NCBI GenBank assembly: GCA_020002185.1
Contig: CM034531.1
Coordinates: 78,526,474 to 78,590,473, forward strand
Direction of reading: 5' to 3'
Source: Paraescarpia echinospica
Taxonomy: Eukaryota > Annelida > Polychaeta > Sabellida > Siboglinidae
Length of the DNA: 64,000 nucleotides
How positions within the stretch are numbered: the first letter of the stretch is position 1; every line of letters begins with the position of its first letter. The notes under the pieces are model-generated. The model was not told the DNA's origin and did no database searches. It was given only the letters and a program-made list of their open reading frames with translations. Shown here piece after piece: positions 1 to 11,545 of this stretch. The position numbers and the translations under genes were made by a program.

Positions 1-1930
1 GTTGTCGTGACTAGTTATCTTTATGAGGCTGGGTTTTTTCAGCAACGGCAACAACCAAAACCAACTGCAACACTCGACGTTGAAGGTAACACCAGGCTGA
101 GTCTGACAGAGACAACACCGCAGGTGCAGGCGCTCCCATAACACTAAAACCAGCAATGTGTAAGTCATTTCATGAACATATTATTGATATTAACATGGGT
201 GTGAATGTGTACTTTTGACAGAACACAATTTCTCATTCTTAAATGTTTAGCGCTGCCGGAATATTGTGCCAAATATAACATGGTGATATAATTATAATTT
301 TAATATATTTTGATTTAATTAATTAAAAATGCACATCTTCCATGGTATTGATAATTATATAATATATTAATTATATTATATATTAGACAACTGGATATAC
401 AAATACGCATTCACAAGCGAGCTGATGAAGCATATTTACTCTAAGTAGGAAATATCAAGCTAATTGTAATAAAATACCTACTAACGAACGACAACATTGG
501 CTCAATTACGATCGCATTCGCTGTATTGGTAATTTAATTATCTGGGTCAACGATACGTCGATTTGCTGTAATGTGCGTTGGATTGGTTGAAAGGTTGCAC
601 GGCGTTACATAACCAAAACAGTGCTATTACAAGGTATACTATTTTTTTTCATGTGCTCTATAACATGTTGATCAAATTTTATCTCGCTTTAATGTAAATC
701 AGTGTTCGGAAACGTTGAATATTACGGGTTATGCAACTTAACGTACCGTTTGTAATTCAGTTAAATTGTTGTGCATGAGTTTTGTCAATATATTCCTACT
801 TAAGAATTTGTTTAAATGCATCAACTTAAATTGTATAAACGGAAAACGTGTGACCATATTTGATGTCTGAAGAAATGTAGATAGCACTGAAGACTGCACT
901 AACGTCGCCAATCATCATTATTATTTGGTGGCCAAACAAACATTCCCAGATGTAACATTATGGATGTTTCGGCATTGTAGAGATAGTATCGTATTCCAAA
1001 ATGGTGAGAGACCAATAGGCGAACGACAAACATACCTAGTGTATAACGGCAAATATTGCATAAATAATAAATGGCCAATATAAATAAGCTCCATCGTATT
1101 AATTAACGTCACGCCACAATTAACCTTTCACCGGCGGACCCCTGGAACGATCCCATAACGTTACGTGTTCAAAGTCATTCTGATTGCCTCTTGACCTGTC
1201 TTTGAAACATTAATGTGGAAACGGACTTTCATATATGTGACAAATCTTCCAACGTTGCGTTGACACGTATCGATACAACATGCAAAGTTTGGCTTATGTT
1301 GCTGTAGTTTTACGAATGCCTCATCTAGCTGCAATCACGCTGCTTTTTTCCCCAGCATCTCAGCCTCAGCAAACCTCCACCGGCTTCGTTTCCGGGTTGT
1401 ATATTCGTAAGCACAATGTACAGGCGAACCGCAGGACACTTCTAACATGTGTGGCACTTAACCTGACATAGATCTAATTACCTTCACAAAGTAAAGGTGA
1501 GTTTTATATAACACGGTATCCAGTAATTTCGACTGCTTGAGGCACATTACTCTTGACTTCCTCGGAGACCGTTTCATTCGAACACCATTTCGACTTGTAG
1601 AAAGTATTCATCCACGCTGTAATTACTGTCAGAAAACTGTTCATTCACATATATTCAACACTGTCTCTAGTCACGTAATGATGTATGTAGCTAAATGAAT
1701 TGAAACAAAGTGGAGTGAGATAAATTGTCAAATTTTCGATACTACAGATCAAGGTTTCAAAATCTGTCACTCAAGGTTTCAACACCTGTCAACCGAAGCA
1801 GTGTGGGTGAAATAAATTGCCCAGATATCAATACGGCAGCGTGACGTTTCGAAACCCGGTTGCTGTGATTGAGAGTTCGCTGTTTTGAATACTACGTGAC
1901 CGCGCTCCACACAAAGACAACGGAACTGTA
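1..1930. other. Spacer without recognised genes
   Basis: AT-rich sequence with only short, unconvincing open frames on both strands. I see no domain, splice-flanked exon, RNA gene or element end in it. Confidence 0.6.
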
Positions 1931-1938
1931 TTGGGCAC

Positions 1939-2008
1939 GTGTGTGTGTGTGTGTGTGCGTGCGAGTGTGTGTGTGTGTGTGTGTGAGTGTGTGTGAGTGT
2001 GTGTGTAT
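1939..2008. repeat. GT microsatellite
   Basis: Alternating GT/GTGC/GTGA dinucleotides, about 70 bp with interruptions. The open frames crossing it on both strands (Val-Cys or Thr-His runs) are artefacts of the repeat. Confidence 0.9.
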
Positions 2009-4119
2009 CGTCGCTGGAAATTGTGCTTATTGTGTCGTATGTTATTTGGGAGGATAATATATGCCTGGTGGTAGCAGATGTTGTTTGCGGAGGCAGCCAT
2101 CAAGCTTGTTCAAATGTGTCACTGGAGTTGCTGACACATCCTCAATCGTCTGTCTCGCTACCATTCCTGTCCTCTTTAATTGCTCCGGTTTCTGTCTTTA
2201 CAGTACATCCGGATGAATCTGCACCTCCTCCAAAGTGTCGACATCTACTCGCCTGATTCTACTTTCATTCGATCATTGACATCTAATTTACCAGAGATAG
2301 TTATTTAGATTTATTTATTTTATCCATGTGGCGACACGTCCAGGTTACTCGCAAATGTGTATCGGTTGTCGTGTCGTAACTGGTGACAGCATCAATAAAA
2401 TAGTCATCTGAAACGGACTGAAAATCAAAATACTGCAATGTCGATAACTGTTGTCCTTGGTTTGTTGATCCACTCGTGAGTGTAAGGTAGTAGCTACACA
2501 ACTAGCTGTTCAACAGGTCCATCGTAGGTGTTGTCTTTCTGATCCAGATGGCCTCATTAATCCATCGCGCACACCTGTCTGTTTCTCTATCTACCACTCT
2601 GGTCACTCCCAGTCTATTACACAGTTGTTTCTGTTGGCATGGTTAGTTATCGCCGACTTATCTTCAATGTTTGTTGAATTTTTCCTTTTTTTCTCTAGTA
2701 AAATGTATGTTTTTTATAGTTTCAACTTCTGTCTTATATTCTTCAAGCAGGGTATTTGGTTTACACAGTCAGTTGCTGTCTTCCATTTTGTCTTTTGGGT
2801 GTACCAATATTTTTTGAGGTTTATGTGTTGTCTGACAGCTGATGATATATCATGTTGTTTTAGTACACGTTGCACCGGTTCTGTCACTCCTTGGATATAC
2901 GTTAAGGTGATTATTCCTCGGGACTTGTCTGTGTTCTTCCTATCCTTAGTCGTTTCCCTCTGGTTTTGTTGTTGTTCCCTCATCTTCCGTATGGTCCAAC
3001 TTGGGTACCCGCACTGCTGCAGCGCCTTGGTGATGTGCTAGCCTCTTTCTCTCTGTCCTCTGGCTCAGGTAAGATGTTGCATCTGACCAGTAATGTTTTG
3101 ATGACACCCTCTATATGTGAGTCGACAATTTCATAATTTCTAGTAGTATATTAAGAAAATGTCGTTATTTAATTTCTTCCAACTTGATGAACATTTTCAC
3201 GAAAAAAAAGGTGTTTGGAAATTGTTGAGTCGTTAATAACAACTGTATTGCGTAAAACTAACCATCTTGAAAAATGTTCAGTAATACCGAGGACTCATTT
3301 TCCAATATTGCGCTTCTGTTTCTGTCGGACCGAATGGCGTTACACAAGCTACAGCGGTTTACGTAACCGACCTTGGCAACGTTTGCACTTCGAGAACTGG
3401 ACTGTCATTCGCGTTTTACATCCTGCGGTGCGGAGTTTGTACCGCGATCCCGTGACCCGATTAATGAGACGAATTAGTACATACTTCTTGTAAGCGTGGA
3501 CGCACCAGAGAAGGCGCACACAGAAATGGCCCATTTGTCAAGACAATAAATTTACAAGATATTTAACAAAATTGTTTTATGCTCCAGATGGTTTATTGGC
3601 TAATCTAGGATCAAACAAGTTCCATTTATGTATGCTACGCCCTTGCCAGAAATACGTCAATTATATGTTTAAGTGTATTCATACAGTTAACATTTATATG
3701 GTTCGCGGAAGAGAAACGGCCCATTTATCGACACAATATAACTATAATCGACGTAATGTTTCCCTCTTAGACGAGCGCCAAACTTTCAGGGATAAATCAA
3801 CAACCCCCAGAGTATGATGTAATACCTATATTAAAAAAAATACCCCATATATGTCACGATACCTTTATGGGGTAAACAAGTTCGGTCCTTGACGATTCTG
3901 AACTTAAAATGTAGTGTGCAAGTAATACATAAAACGAGTAATGAGCGCGTAGCATAGTACGTAAAACGTACCCATACCAATCGCACGAGACAAAAAACTT
4001 CGGGAAAACAGCTCCTGCGTCATAGACTAGGCATGTTGTTCAGATATACACGGAATATCAACCCAGCAGAACAATAGATATGACATGTCTCAACTAAAAT
4101 GTATGTATGTATTGCGTAA
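2009..4119. other. Spacer without recognised genes
   Basis: The longest frame (2,625-3,041, plus) is rich in Phe/Leu/Cys, as expected of T-rich noncoding DNA, and has no recognisable domain or conserved neighbour. Nothing else stands out. Confidence 0.55.
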
Positions 4120-4345
4120 AACCGTGTGTATATATGTATGTATGTACGTACGTACGTACGTAGGAACGTACGTGTGTGTATGTGTGTATGTGTGTATGTG
4201 TGTGTGTGTGTGTGTATGTGTGTATGTGTGTATGTGTGTATGTGTGTATGTGTGTATGTGTGTATGTGTGTATGTGTGTATGTGTGTATGTGTGTACGTG
4301 TATGCGTGTATGTGTGTGTATGTGTGTATGCATACATGTGTGAAT
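4120..4345. repeat. Compound microsatellite, ACGT then TGTATGTG
   Basis: The run starts with GTAT/ACGT tetranucleotides (ACGT repeated several times near 4,146-4,162) and passes into a long TGTATGTG octanucleotide array to about 4,340. All three frames on both strands are open only because of the repeat. Confidence 0.9.
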
Positions 4346-5725
4346 ACGTGTATGTACATATGTATAATTATATTATAGTATTATATGTGTGTGTAGCTTG
4401 CATTTGGTGGGCGAATAGGATATCGATAAATTATGTATATTATTATACTGAGACATCGGTGTGAACCGAAATGAAGAAGCAGTGTGTCCTAACGTGGCGG
4501 CGTACTGTTGTTTCTATGTATCAAACTGGAATCAGTGACCCGAATCAAGAATTGCCTTCCGACAGGAATGGTGGATTCGCTACGTCACTGTTTGCCTACG
4601 CCAGAATAACAAATATGCACGTGACCTTCGATAAACGTGGCCTTGCCAACGTTTTTGATAAAAGTAATTTATGTTAATTATATTACTAAGGCGGCATGAT
4701 CGTTGATAGATCAAACATTCCCGCATACAGTAGTCTCTTAAAAAAGTTGCCTTATGTTTTTTGTCTTAACGAAAATCCAACAAAATATATTATGGAATGT
4801 CAGAACTCTCCACGTGTTCGGCGTCAGTTTTTTTTATGGTTTGACGGACCAATTGATATGTAACTGTGTTAGTGTCTCGCGAACATTAAAATTAAATTAA
4901 AAATACAGTCTATAATAACTTGTGTTATTATTGTAGTCTCTGGTATAGATTACCATATGTTTAAATACACGATTTCGAGATTATGCATGTTTTGTGAACT
5001 ACAACTCTTAAGAAAACTGATGTGATCATATTTGCATCAGCAGTCATGATAGCTGTATACATTCAAATCAACAGGTGAACTATTACATGAAGTAACAAAG
5101 ACGAAATACATTGGTCAAAGCATGAAATATAACACATCCGATGATAAAAGCTATAAACTGACATGTCAGAAAATCATATGTTCAAGGTAAGTTAATAGTA
5201 CTACGGCGTTACTTTATTTATGAATAAATGGGACGTCAAAATTACTGCGTTTTACTATGATTTATCTCCGTTGTGGAGGAATTATTAAACATTATCGAAT
5301 TTTGTGTAGGAATGTATCATAATCGGTTCAACATATTTTAGTACTTAGCGTACTATTTATGAAAAACCAGGGATACGTTTCTTGATGTTTCTCGTTATTT
5401 ATTAATTTTATAAATTCATGAGTGGATTAGGTAACTATCAATGTTATATTGTTATGTGTTTGAGAGCTTCTACTTCACACTACATATTCAGACTATGCCA
5501 GCTTGTTGGAGAATGTTACACATCGCCATTCAGACTGGACTACCATTACGGAAAGCAATAACATACATATGTGTTATATACACGAAGCACTGCTGTATAC
5601 AATGGCGCATGTATATGTGCGTGCGTAAATGAGACTACAACAAAGGGTTTTGATCGATTTCACTGAAAAAACTAATAAAACATGCTAGTTTTACCACAAA
5701 CGCCTGCACATTACGTACGCATACA
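4346..5725. other. Spacer without recognised genes
   Basis: AT-rich; short frames at 4,471-4,677 and 5,441-5,632 (plus) show no family resemblance. Nothing else is supported. Confidence 0.55.
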
Positions 5726-5729
5726 CACA

Positions 5730-5895
5730 CTCCCCCATGCACAAACACACACACACACACACACGCACACGCACACGCACACGCACACGCACACGCACAC
5801 ACACACACAAACACACACACAAACAAACACACACACACAGGCGCGCACACACACACGCGCGCACGCGCGCACGAGCACGCATGCACGTACGCACA
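5730..5895. repeat. AC microsatellite with CGCACA variants
   Basis: Long AC run with ACGC, AAAC and GCGC variants. It produces Thr-His and Arg-Val/Cys-Val frames on both strands that are not genes. Confidence 0.9.
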
Positions 5896-6377
5896 TTCAA
5901 TAAATGGGTGACTGATTAAACCACCCAATATAAATCGTTGCGTATTCTCCTTAAATGTGCCTAATGACGCTATTTTTGCAGGTACTCGAGGTCGGCGCGT
6001 GACTATAAGAGTGTCTTCCACACAACTATTATCTTCGGTCATGACGGAGATAAAGACAAGTAATCATCGGTATACCCATAAAGAGATGCATGCTACTCTC
6101 GCGATTACACCGGTAATTACCCCAGCATAATTACAGCCTGCAGTGTTAATTATCAATCATCTTACGAATCCACGTTCTCGTTAATGCATAATATGAAATC
6201 GACTGAATACATAATTAGAGGCTGCAGTATTTTGTTGTTGGTCTACGCTACACAATCCTGTACGCGTGACCTCCTGCAAACTATGCCTAGCAAAAAATAA
6301 TTTATACATAAACCAGTAGGTGCATTACAATAAATGTGCGGAATGACATCTGCTATATAAATCATTTCCAAATACAC
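5896..6377. other. Spacer without recognised genes
   Basis: No supported coding sequence or repeat family was seen between the AC and AT microsatellites. Confidence 0.5.
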
Positions 6378-6478
6378 ACATACATATATGTGTATATATA
6401 TATATATATATATACACATATATGTATATATATATGTATATATATATATGTACGTATATATATATATATTATATATCT
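6378..6478. repeat. AT-rich microsatellite
   Basis: Alternating TA with interspersed TATG/TACG steps; can self-pair over most of its length. Confidence 0.85.
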
Positions 6479-7494
6479 ATCTGGTGAAGAAGACAACTAG
6501 AATCATGCAGGCCCCTTTTCTTTTTTCCAGTTAGGTATTTATAATTTTTTGCCACCTTCAACCTTTGTAACCGTGAAAGTTACACAAGAATGCGGAATAG
6601 TATCATATAGTGCAATTTTTACGATTTTGCTCCAACGTTTTTTCTGTTTTGTTTTACCCTGTGTGACGATGTCCCCCGGAAGCTTTCTTTGTTAAGTAGA
6701 AAGTTGCACTGTTTGCAACGAGAAGAATGCTCTCGCATATTTGCTGCTAGATAGTTGTTTAAAAAAACTTTTTTAATAATTTTTCGATGTTCCCCTTAAA
6801 GTGTTTTTTTAAGAAGATGCTAAGTTTGAGAAATGGTCACAGTAGCCACTTTTGATGCAATTGGCCTAATTCGACGCGGATTTTGATCACAACCGGTTGG
6901 CTTTTTTGTGTGGACAAAAATCAGTATATTCCTCTTAGGAAGTTGGCGTTTAAAATAACATTTGACCCGTTACAACAGACAGTGCCCGTTCATGAATTTA
7001 CTCTTTGTGTACAATGTTACCTTCCGAAAATGTGTAGGACTGATAACTTGCGGTAAGATAGGGTGTAGGCAAAGTGACAAGATTGGGGGTAAATAGACGG
7101 GCCAGAGGAAATGCACGTTTTGTGTTTTTAGGGATACTCCAAAAATGGCATAGTGTGTTAATTAAAGGGATATAATCTGTTCCTTTTTATGTATTATTCA
7201 ATATAATGTTCTTAAGACTATACTAAGTTTGTTGAAAGTATACTGCGCGCCAAATTGAGTTTAATAAGCCTGTAACAACAGTCGCAATTTGAAGGCATGA
7301 CCACGTACGGGTGCATTTTCAAATTGTAAACAAAACATCAAGTTTCAAAACAAGACGATGGCGTGTCGTTACGTACCACGACGAGACCTGCGGCGCATCA
7401 GCAGGACACGACCGACAGATCGTACAGGCTAACGAGGAGCAGTACGATGATGACTAGCCTGACTCCTGCTGCCACGACTACAGGTAGACCCCGC
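6479..7494. other. Spacer; last part is 3' flank of a minus-strand gene
   Basis: No coding frame supported. From about 7,330 the composition becomes richer in GC and resembles the adjoining virus-like gene pair, so this may be the remainder of the same element. Confidence 0.45.
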
Positions 7495-7500
7495 TTTATT
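7495..7500 (-). terminator. Poly(A) signal AATAAA
   Basis: AATAAA on the minus strand, about 45 nt downstream of the stop codon of the minus-strand gene ending at 7,544. The spacing suits a real polyadenylation signal for that gene. Confidence 0.5.
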
Positions 7501-7543
7501 ACGCACTATACCCTCCGGCCAAGCGGTTCACCTCTTTAATGGT

Positions 7544-8245
7544 TCATTCCGCCCACCGTTGTTGCCGCACGAGCGAAGGAGTGAGACGAGGGTTTGGCTC
7601 CCGTTCCGCTTCTCGGCCGAACGATCGAGGTCGACCAGGTCGACGAGGTGTCGGTTCCTGCTCTCGCATATACGTCCGTCGATCCAAGTTGTCGACAAAT
7701 TCCATAGGCATATTCAGACGGCTAAAATTACGCGCGAACGCCTCCCACCCTACCAGCGAACTCACACGAGGTTCACCATATTGATTACTCGGATAGGTAC
7801 ACCTTCGTACACGAACTCCCCACAGTCGTTCTACCGGGTTGACGGGTCCGCCTTCAGTTTCTCCAAACAGGAGGCTGACTCTTCTTTTCATACCTTTCGG
7901 CGCGCTTTCCACAATTTCAGCCTCTACCCCACCCAGCACCGGTGTCTCTCTTGCCGCTGGCGTTGCTGCTGCTGGTGCTGGTGTCTCTTCTGCAGTCACA
8001 ATATATACAAGAACAGGCTGTTGCAACTGTTTCTCATCCAATGTATTGTAACACTCCAAAAATCGGTTGTACAGCACCACCTTTTCACGTTCGAACAGGT
8101 CTAGTTTTAGGACGGTCTTCATGTCGTCGTCCAGACTAGTCGGGACGCTGGCTGAGGTCGTTGTCGGCTGAAGCTGGGCGAGCAACGGTAGGACACTCTC
8201 CACCAAACGCGATTCTACCAAAGCCATCTTCTTCGCGTGCACCAT
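7544..8245 (-). CDS. Virus-like-element protein of unknown function, 233 aa
   Basis: Intact 233-codon frame starting at an ATG (8,245). The N-terminus (about residues 38-75) has a charged helical pattern, S-L-D-D-D-M-K followed by L-x-L-x-E-R-E-K-V-x-L-Y-N-R. The middle is Ala/Pro-rich (108-125). The C-terminal part has W-E-A-F-A-R-N-F with R-L-N-M-P (about 168-182) and a Pro/Arg-rich tail. From memory, not checked, this layout recurs in uncharacterised invertebrate proteins found beside protein-primed DNA polymerases of Polinton/Maverick or adinto-like elements. Function unknown. It diverges from the plus-strand frame at 8,253 with only 7 bp between the ATGs. AATAAA lies just downstream. It is GC-richer than the flanking spacer. 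Confidence 0.6.
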   Translation of the reverse strand: MVHAKKMALVESRLVESVLPLLAQLQPTTTSASVPTSLDDDMKTVLKLDLFEREKVVLYNRFLECYNTLDEKQLQQPVLVYIVTAEETPAPAAATPAARETPVLGGVEAEIVESAPKGMKRRVSLLFGETEGGPVNPVERLWGVRVRRCTYPSNQYGEPRVSSLVGWEAFARNFSRLNMPMEFVDNLDRRTYMREQEPTPRRPGRPRSFGREAEREPNPRLTPSLVRQQRWAE

Positions 8246-8252
8246 CTACACT

Positions 8253-8568
8253 ATGACCCGTCTGAGCAAAGGTAAAAGGATCGAGGCTGCCAACGGGGCT
8301 AGGAAGGCCGGTAGGAAACCGCCAGTCTCCGTCATGAGGTCGTCGAGGACGATCAGTGTCCTCGTTCGCTCGTCACAGGTCGACCATCCGACATCCTATC
8401 GGCTACTTCGACGTGAAAATCTCCGAGTATCTGCGATACAACAAGGTGGTCATAAACCTGGTGAAGGATAGTCACGGTAGACCCTACACCGATAACCTGT
8501 GCCTCTTCCGCTGTCTGGCATTACACCAAGGGTGTGACGTAATGGCTTTGAAGGCGCCGACGTTTTAA
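8253..8568 (+). pseudogene. N-terminal fragment of a Polinton-type DNA polymerase B-like protein
   Basis: Starts at an ATG (8,253) with a Lys/Arg-rich N-terminus (T-R-L-S-K-G-K-R). The recognisable part lies one frame over (about 8,356-8,568): V-I-N-L-V-K-D, then G-R-P-Y-x-D-N-L-C-L-F-R-C-L-A-L-H. From memory that motif marks the region before the exonuclease/polymerase domains of protein-primed polymerases in Polinton/Maverick and adinto-like elements. The frame change implies one indel near 8,350-8,380. Coding ends at 8,568, exactly where the 3' tail of LINE E1 begins, so the insertion or an associated deletion removed the rest. The family call rests on one motif and gene context. Confidence 0.5.
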
Positions 8569-8622
8569 CAAGATTTAACAAGATTTAACAAGATTGCCAC
8601 CCAGAGAATTAACTCTAGGTGG
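8568..8622 (-). repeat. E1 3' terminus: stem-loop plus TCTTGTTAAA tail
   Basis: On the minus strand a 10-bp stem (CCACCTAGAG / CTCTGGGTGG) with loop TTAATT occupies 8,597-8,622. It is followed by about three copies of the 10-mer TCTTGTTAAA to 8,568. Short tandem 3' tails are usual for CR1-type LINEs, and the stem-loop is a plausible recognition site for the element's own reverse transcriptase. Confidence 0.75.
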
Positions 8623-8671
8623 CAGGTGGACAAGAAAGCCCTTTGGCTTATCGAGAGTCCGACTCTTTTAT

Positions 8672-11545
8672 CTATGTGTATCCCGCCCGTCTGAGGTATG
8701 TGTCGATTTTATTTTTAAAAATATTCACGCTACTAGCACCCACACAATCAGCAGATAATCTGTTCCATTCATTTACAGTCCTTTGTGAAAATGAAAACTT
8801 TCTTATATCTAATCTACTCTGCTCCTTTGCTAATGTAACTTCATGTCCTCTAGTCCTTCTATCTTTCTTAATTGAAAAAAATATATTTCTATCAATATTT
8901 TCATAACCATTCAATATTTTAAACACTTCTATCTGATCTCCTCTCAATCTCCTGGTCTCTAGTGTTGTTAAACCGCCTTTTTTTAGGCGTATTTCGTAAC
9001 TAAGATCCCTAAGTTTTTGTATCATTTTAGTTGCTCTCCTCTGCACTCTTTCTAGCATATCTATGTCCTTCCTGCGATATGGCCTCCACGCTTGAATACA
9101 ATATTCTAAATGAGGCCTAACTATTGTTTTGTACAGCGGTATTATTAGCTCTTTTTCCTTATACGTTATGTTTCGCCTAATTAATCCAAGGATTTGATTT
9201 CCCTTTGAAGCTGCAATTCCGCACTGCTCTGAAACCTTCATATCAGCACTAATGGTTAACCCTAAGTCCTTTTCTTTTACAGTAGTACTTAGTACAGTAC
9301 CCCCCATTGTATATTCTACCTCTTCGTTCCCATGTCCTGTGTGGAGGCATTTACATTTCCCAAAATTGAACAGCATTTGCCACTTTTCAGACCATTTGAT
9401 CAACCTGTCAAGATCATCTTGTAAATGCTGTCTATCTCCATCACTTGTAATCCTTCTAAACACTTTTGTATCATCCGCAAATTTCAACACCTTGCTTGTT
9501 ATTTCATCATCCAAATCGTTGATATATATTAAGAATAATATAGGTCCTAATACTGATCCCTGTGGTACCCCACTCAATACCGATTTCCAGTTTGAAGCCT
9601 CCCCATCAACTACTACACGTTGTCTTCTGTCAATCAGCCATTGTCCTATCCAGTTTATTATACCATTTCCTATGCCATGGGCCTTTAGTTTCAGCAGTAA
9701 TCTTTGATGTGGTACTTTGTCGAAAGCTTTTTGAAAATCTAAGTAGACGATATCTACTGGTGATCCCTCATCTACCCACTTAGTGATGTCTTCCAAAAAA
9801 CATAACGTATTTGTTAAGCATGACCTCGCTTTAAAAAAAACATGTTGAGATGAGTTTATCAAGTTTTGTTTAACAAGAAAATCCACCATGTGATCTTTAA
9901 TTAATCTTTCTAATAATTTGCAAATCACTGATGTTAAACTCACTGGTCTATAGTTCTCTGACTTGATTCTCGAACCTTTTTTAAATAACGGTATAATGTT
10001 TGCCTCTTTCCATTCTAAAGGAACCACTCCCTCTTCTAATGACAAATTGAAAACTGTTGCAAGCGGTACGCTAATTTGTTCTACAATCCCATCCACTCCA
10101 GGTGATTTATTATCCTTAATAGCCCTTATTTTCTTAGTTACCATTTCTGGGGTTACAATTAATTGTCCTAAATAGTCTGAATGTGCCCCCTTGAACTTAG
10201 CCTCTGGTACTGGCAGTGAACTAATATCCTCTCTGGTAAACACTGAACTAAAGTACTCATTCAGGTCTTCTGCCATTAAGAATCTCTCTGATATTATATT
10301 TCCTGCACTATCTTCTAGAGGACCGACCTTATCTTGAACTTTCTGTTTGCTTCGAACATATGCATAAAAACTCTTGCTGTCATGTTTTATATTACTAGCT
10401 AATTGTTGTTCATAGCTTCTCTTTGAATTTCTAATTTCAGCTGTAGCTTGGTTAAGTGCTTCTTTATAACTGTTGTAGTCTTCATCATTTCCAGTACATT
10501 TATATGACTTCCACAGCATTTGTTTATACTTAATTTTTCTAATGGCTTCTTTCGATAAGTGTTTCTTTAAAGACCGTTTCCCTTGTTTTTTGAACGGTAC
10601 AAATTTGTCGACTATGCACTTAATTTCACTGTTTAATATATTCCAGCATTCTGTTGCTGTCTTATTTTGCAGTGTGTTATTCCAGTCTATCTTTGCTAAA
10701 TATTTCCTCATGTCCTTATACCTTCCTTTGTGGACATTTCTCCTATACTGCTTTTTACTATTCCTTTCTGATTTTACTTTGATGGTAAAATGTATCTGGT
10801 TGTGATCGCTACTCCCCAGTGGCTCACGTATCTTGACATTGTCAACTAATTCATTCTGTGAGGACAAAACTATGTCTAACACATTCTCACCCCTGGTTGG
10901 TTCTAGCACATGTTGAGAAAGGAAAGTATCTTGAACTAACACTAAAAACTTGTGGTCCTCACTCCCCATACTCTGAAGAGATTTCCATTGTATATGCCCG
11001 TGGTTAAAATCCCCCATAATAATACAGTTCCGTTTGCTTACTTCCCTTAAAGCGTTTTGTATTTTTTGATTCTCTTCTATGCTTATGTTTGGACTTCGAT
11101 AAACTAACCCAACTGTTAACGTTGAGTTACCTGTAACTATGTTACACCAAACAGCTTCTTCGCAATCTGCTTCTCTTTCTAATTTTATTTCATAAGCCTG
11201 GATAGATTCTTTAATATATAAAATAACTCCACCTCCCTTTCTTCCTATTCTATCTTTTCTAAACATTACATATCCTGTCAATCCCAATTCGGCATCTGAT
11301 ATATCGGTGGTGGTCCAGGATTCGGTTATACCTATTATATGAGGGTCAATATCTTCTACCATAATGTTTAGTTCATTTCTTTTGTTTACTATACTCCTTG
11401 CATTTAAACACACACATTTATATCCAGCTTCAGAAGAGTTTTCCAGACTATTATTTGCAGATTTGTTTGTGCTGTCTTTATCTATGCCTTCATTTTCAGG
11501 CTTTTCTGTGAGCCTCCCCTGCGAATCTAGTTTAAATAGATGCAA
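8672..11545 (-). CDS. E1 ORF2: endonuclease/reverse transcriptase, 957 aa
   Basis: One open frame of 957 codons. The N-terminal 45-275 is an apurinic-like endonuclease: C-L-N-A-R-S, I-T-E-S-W, V-Y-R-S-P, G-D-F-N-H-G and S-D-H-N are visible. The reverse transcriptase (about 450-780) has Y-R-P-V-S-L-T-S, L-D-F-Q-K-A-F-D, G-V-P-Q-G-S-V-L-G-P and the catalytic F-A-D-D-T. The C-terminus carries H-L-E-Y-C-x-Q-A-W and S-F-S-Q-R-T-V-N-E-W-N-R-L, usual for CR1/Jockey proteins. It nicks target DNA and copies the element RNA by target-primed reverse transcription. The frame opens at a TTG overlapping the ORF1 stop, and the first ATG lies inside the endonuclease, so initiation is unclear. Compared with E2 it lacks 24 bp (8 residues after S-P-G-V-D-G-I) and has Val where E2 has Gly in Q-H-G-F. 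Confidence 0.9.
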   Translation of the reverse strand: MHLFKLDSQGRLTEKPENEGIDKDSTNKSANNSLENSSEAGYKCVCLNARSIVNKRNELNIMVEDIDPHIIGITESWTTTDISDAELGLTGYVMFRKDRIGRKGGGVILYIKESIQAYEIKLEREADCEEAVWCNIVTGNSTLTVGLVYRSPNISIEENQKIQNALREVSKRNCIIMGDFNHGHIQWKSLQSMGSEDHKFLVLVQDTFLSQHVLEPTRGENVLDIVLSSQNELVDNVKIREPLGSSDHNQIHFTIKVKSERNSKKQYRRNVHKGRYKDMRKYLAKIDWNNTLQNKTATECWNILNSEIKCIVDKFVPFKKQGKRSLKKHLSKEAIRKIKYKQMLWKSYKCTGNDEDYNSYKEALNQATAEIRNSKRSYEQQLASNIKHDSKSFYAYVRSKQKVQDKVGPLEDSAGNIISERFLMAEDLNEYFSSVFTREDISSLPVPEAKFKGAHSDYLGQLIVTPEMVTKKIRAIKDNKSPGVDGIVEQISVPLATVFNLSLEEGVVPLEWKEANIIPLFKKGSRIKSENYRPVSLTSVICKLLERLIKDHMVDFLVKQNLINSSQHVFFKARSCLTNTLCFLEDITKWVDEGSPVDIVYLDFQKAFDKVPHQRLLLKLKAHGIGNGIINWIGQWLIDRRQRVVVDGEASNWKSVLSGVPQGSVLGPILFLIYINDLDDEITSKVLKFADDTKVFRRITSDGDRQHLQDDLDRLIKWSEKWQMLFNFGKCKCLHTGHGNEEVEYTMGGTVLSTTVKEKDLGLTISADMKVSEQCGIAASKGNQILGLIRRNITYKEKELIIPLYKTIVRPHLEYCIQAWRPYRRKDIDMLERVQRRATKMIQKLRDLSYEIRLKKGGLTTLETRRLRGDQIEVFKILNGYENIDRNIFFSIKKDRRTRGHEVTLAKEQSRLDIRKFSFSQRTVNEWNRLSADCVGASSVNIFKNKIDTYLRRAGYT

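Noticed and set aside
4120..5895. Thr-His and Val-Cys frames over microsatellites
   Set aside because: Dinucleotide and octanucleotide repeats give open frames on both strands; no gene.
7559..8104. Plus-strand 181-codon frame
   Set aside because: Antisense shadow of the 233-aa minus-strand gene, which has an ATG, recognisable blocks and a poly(A) signal.
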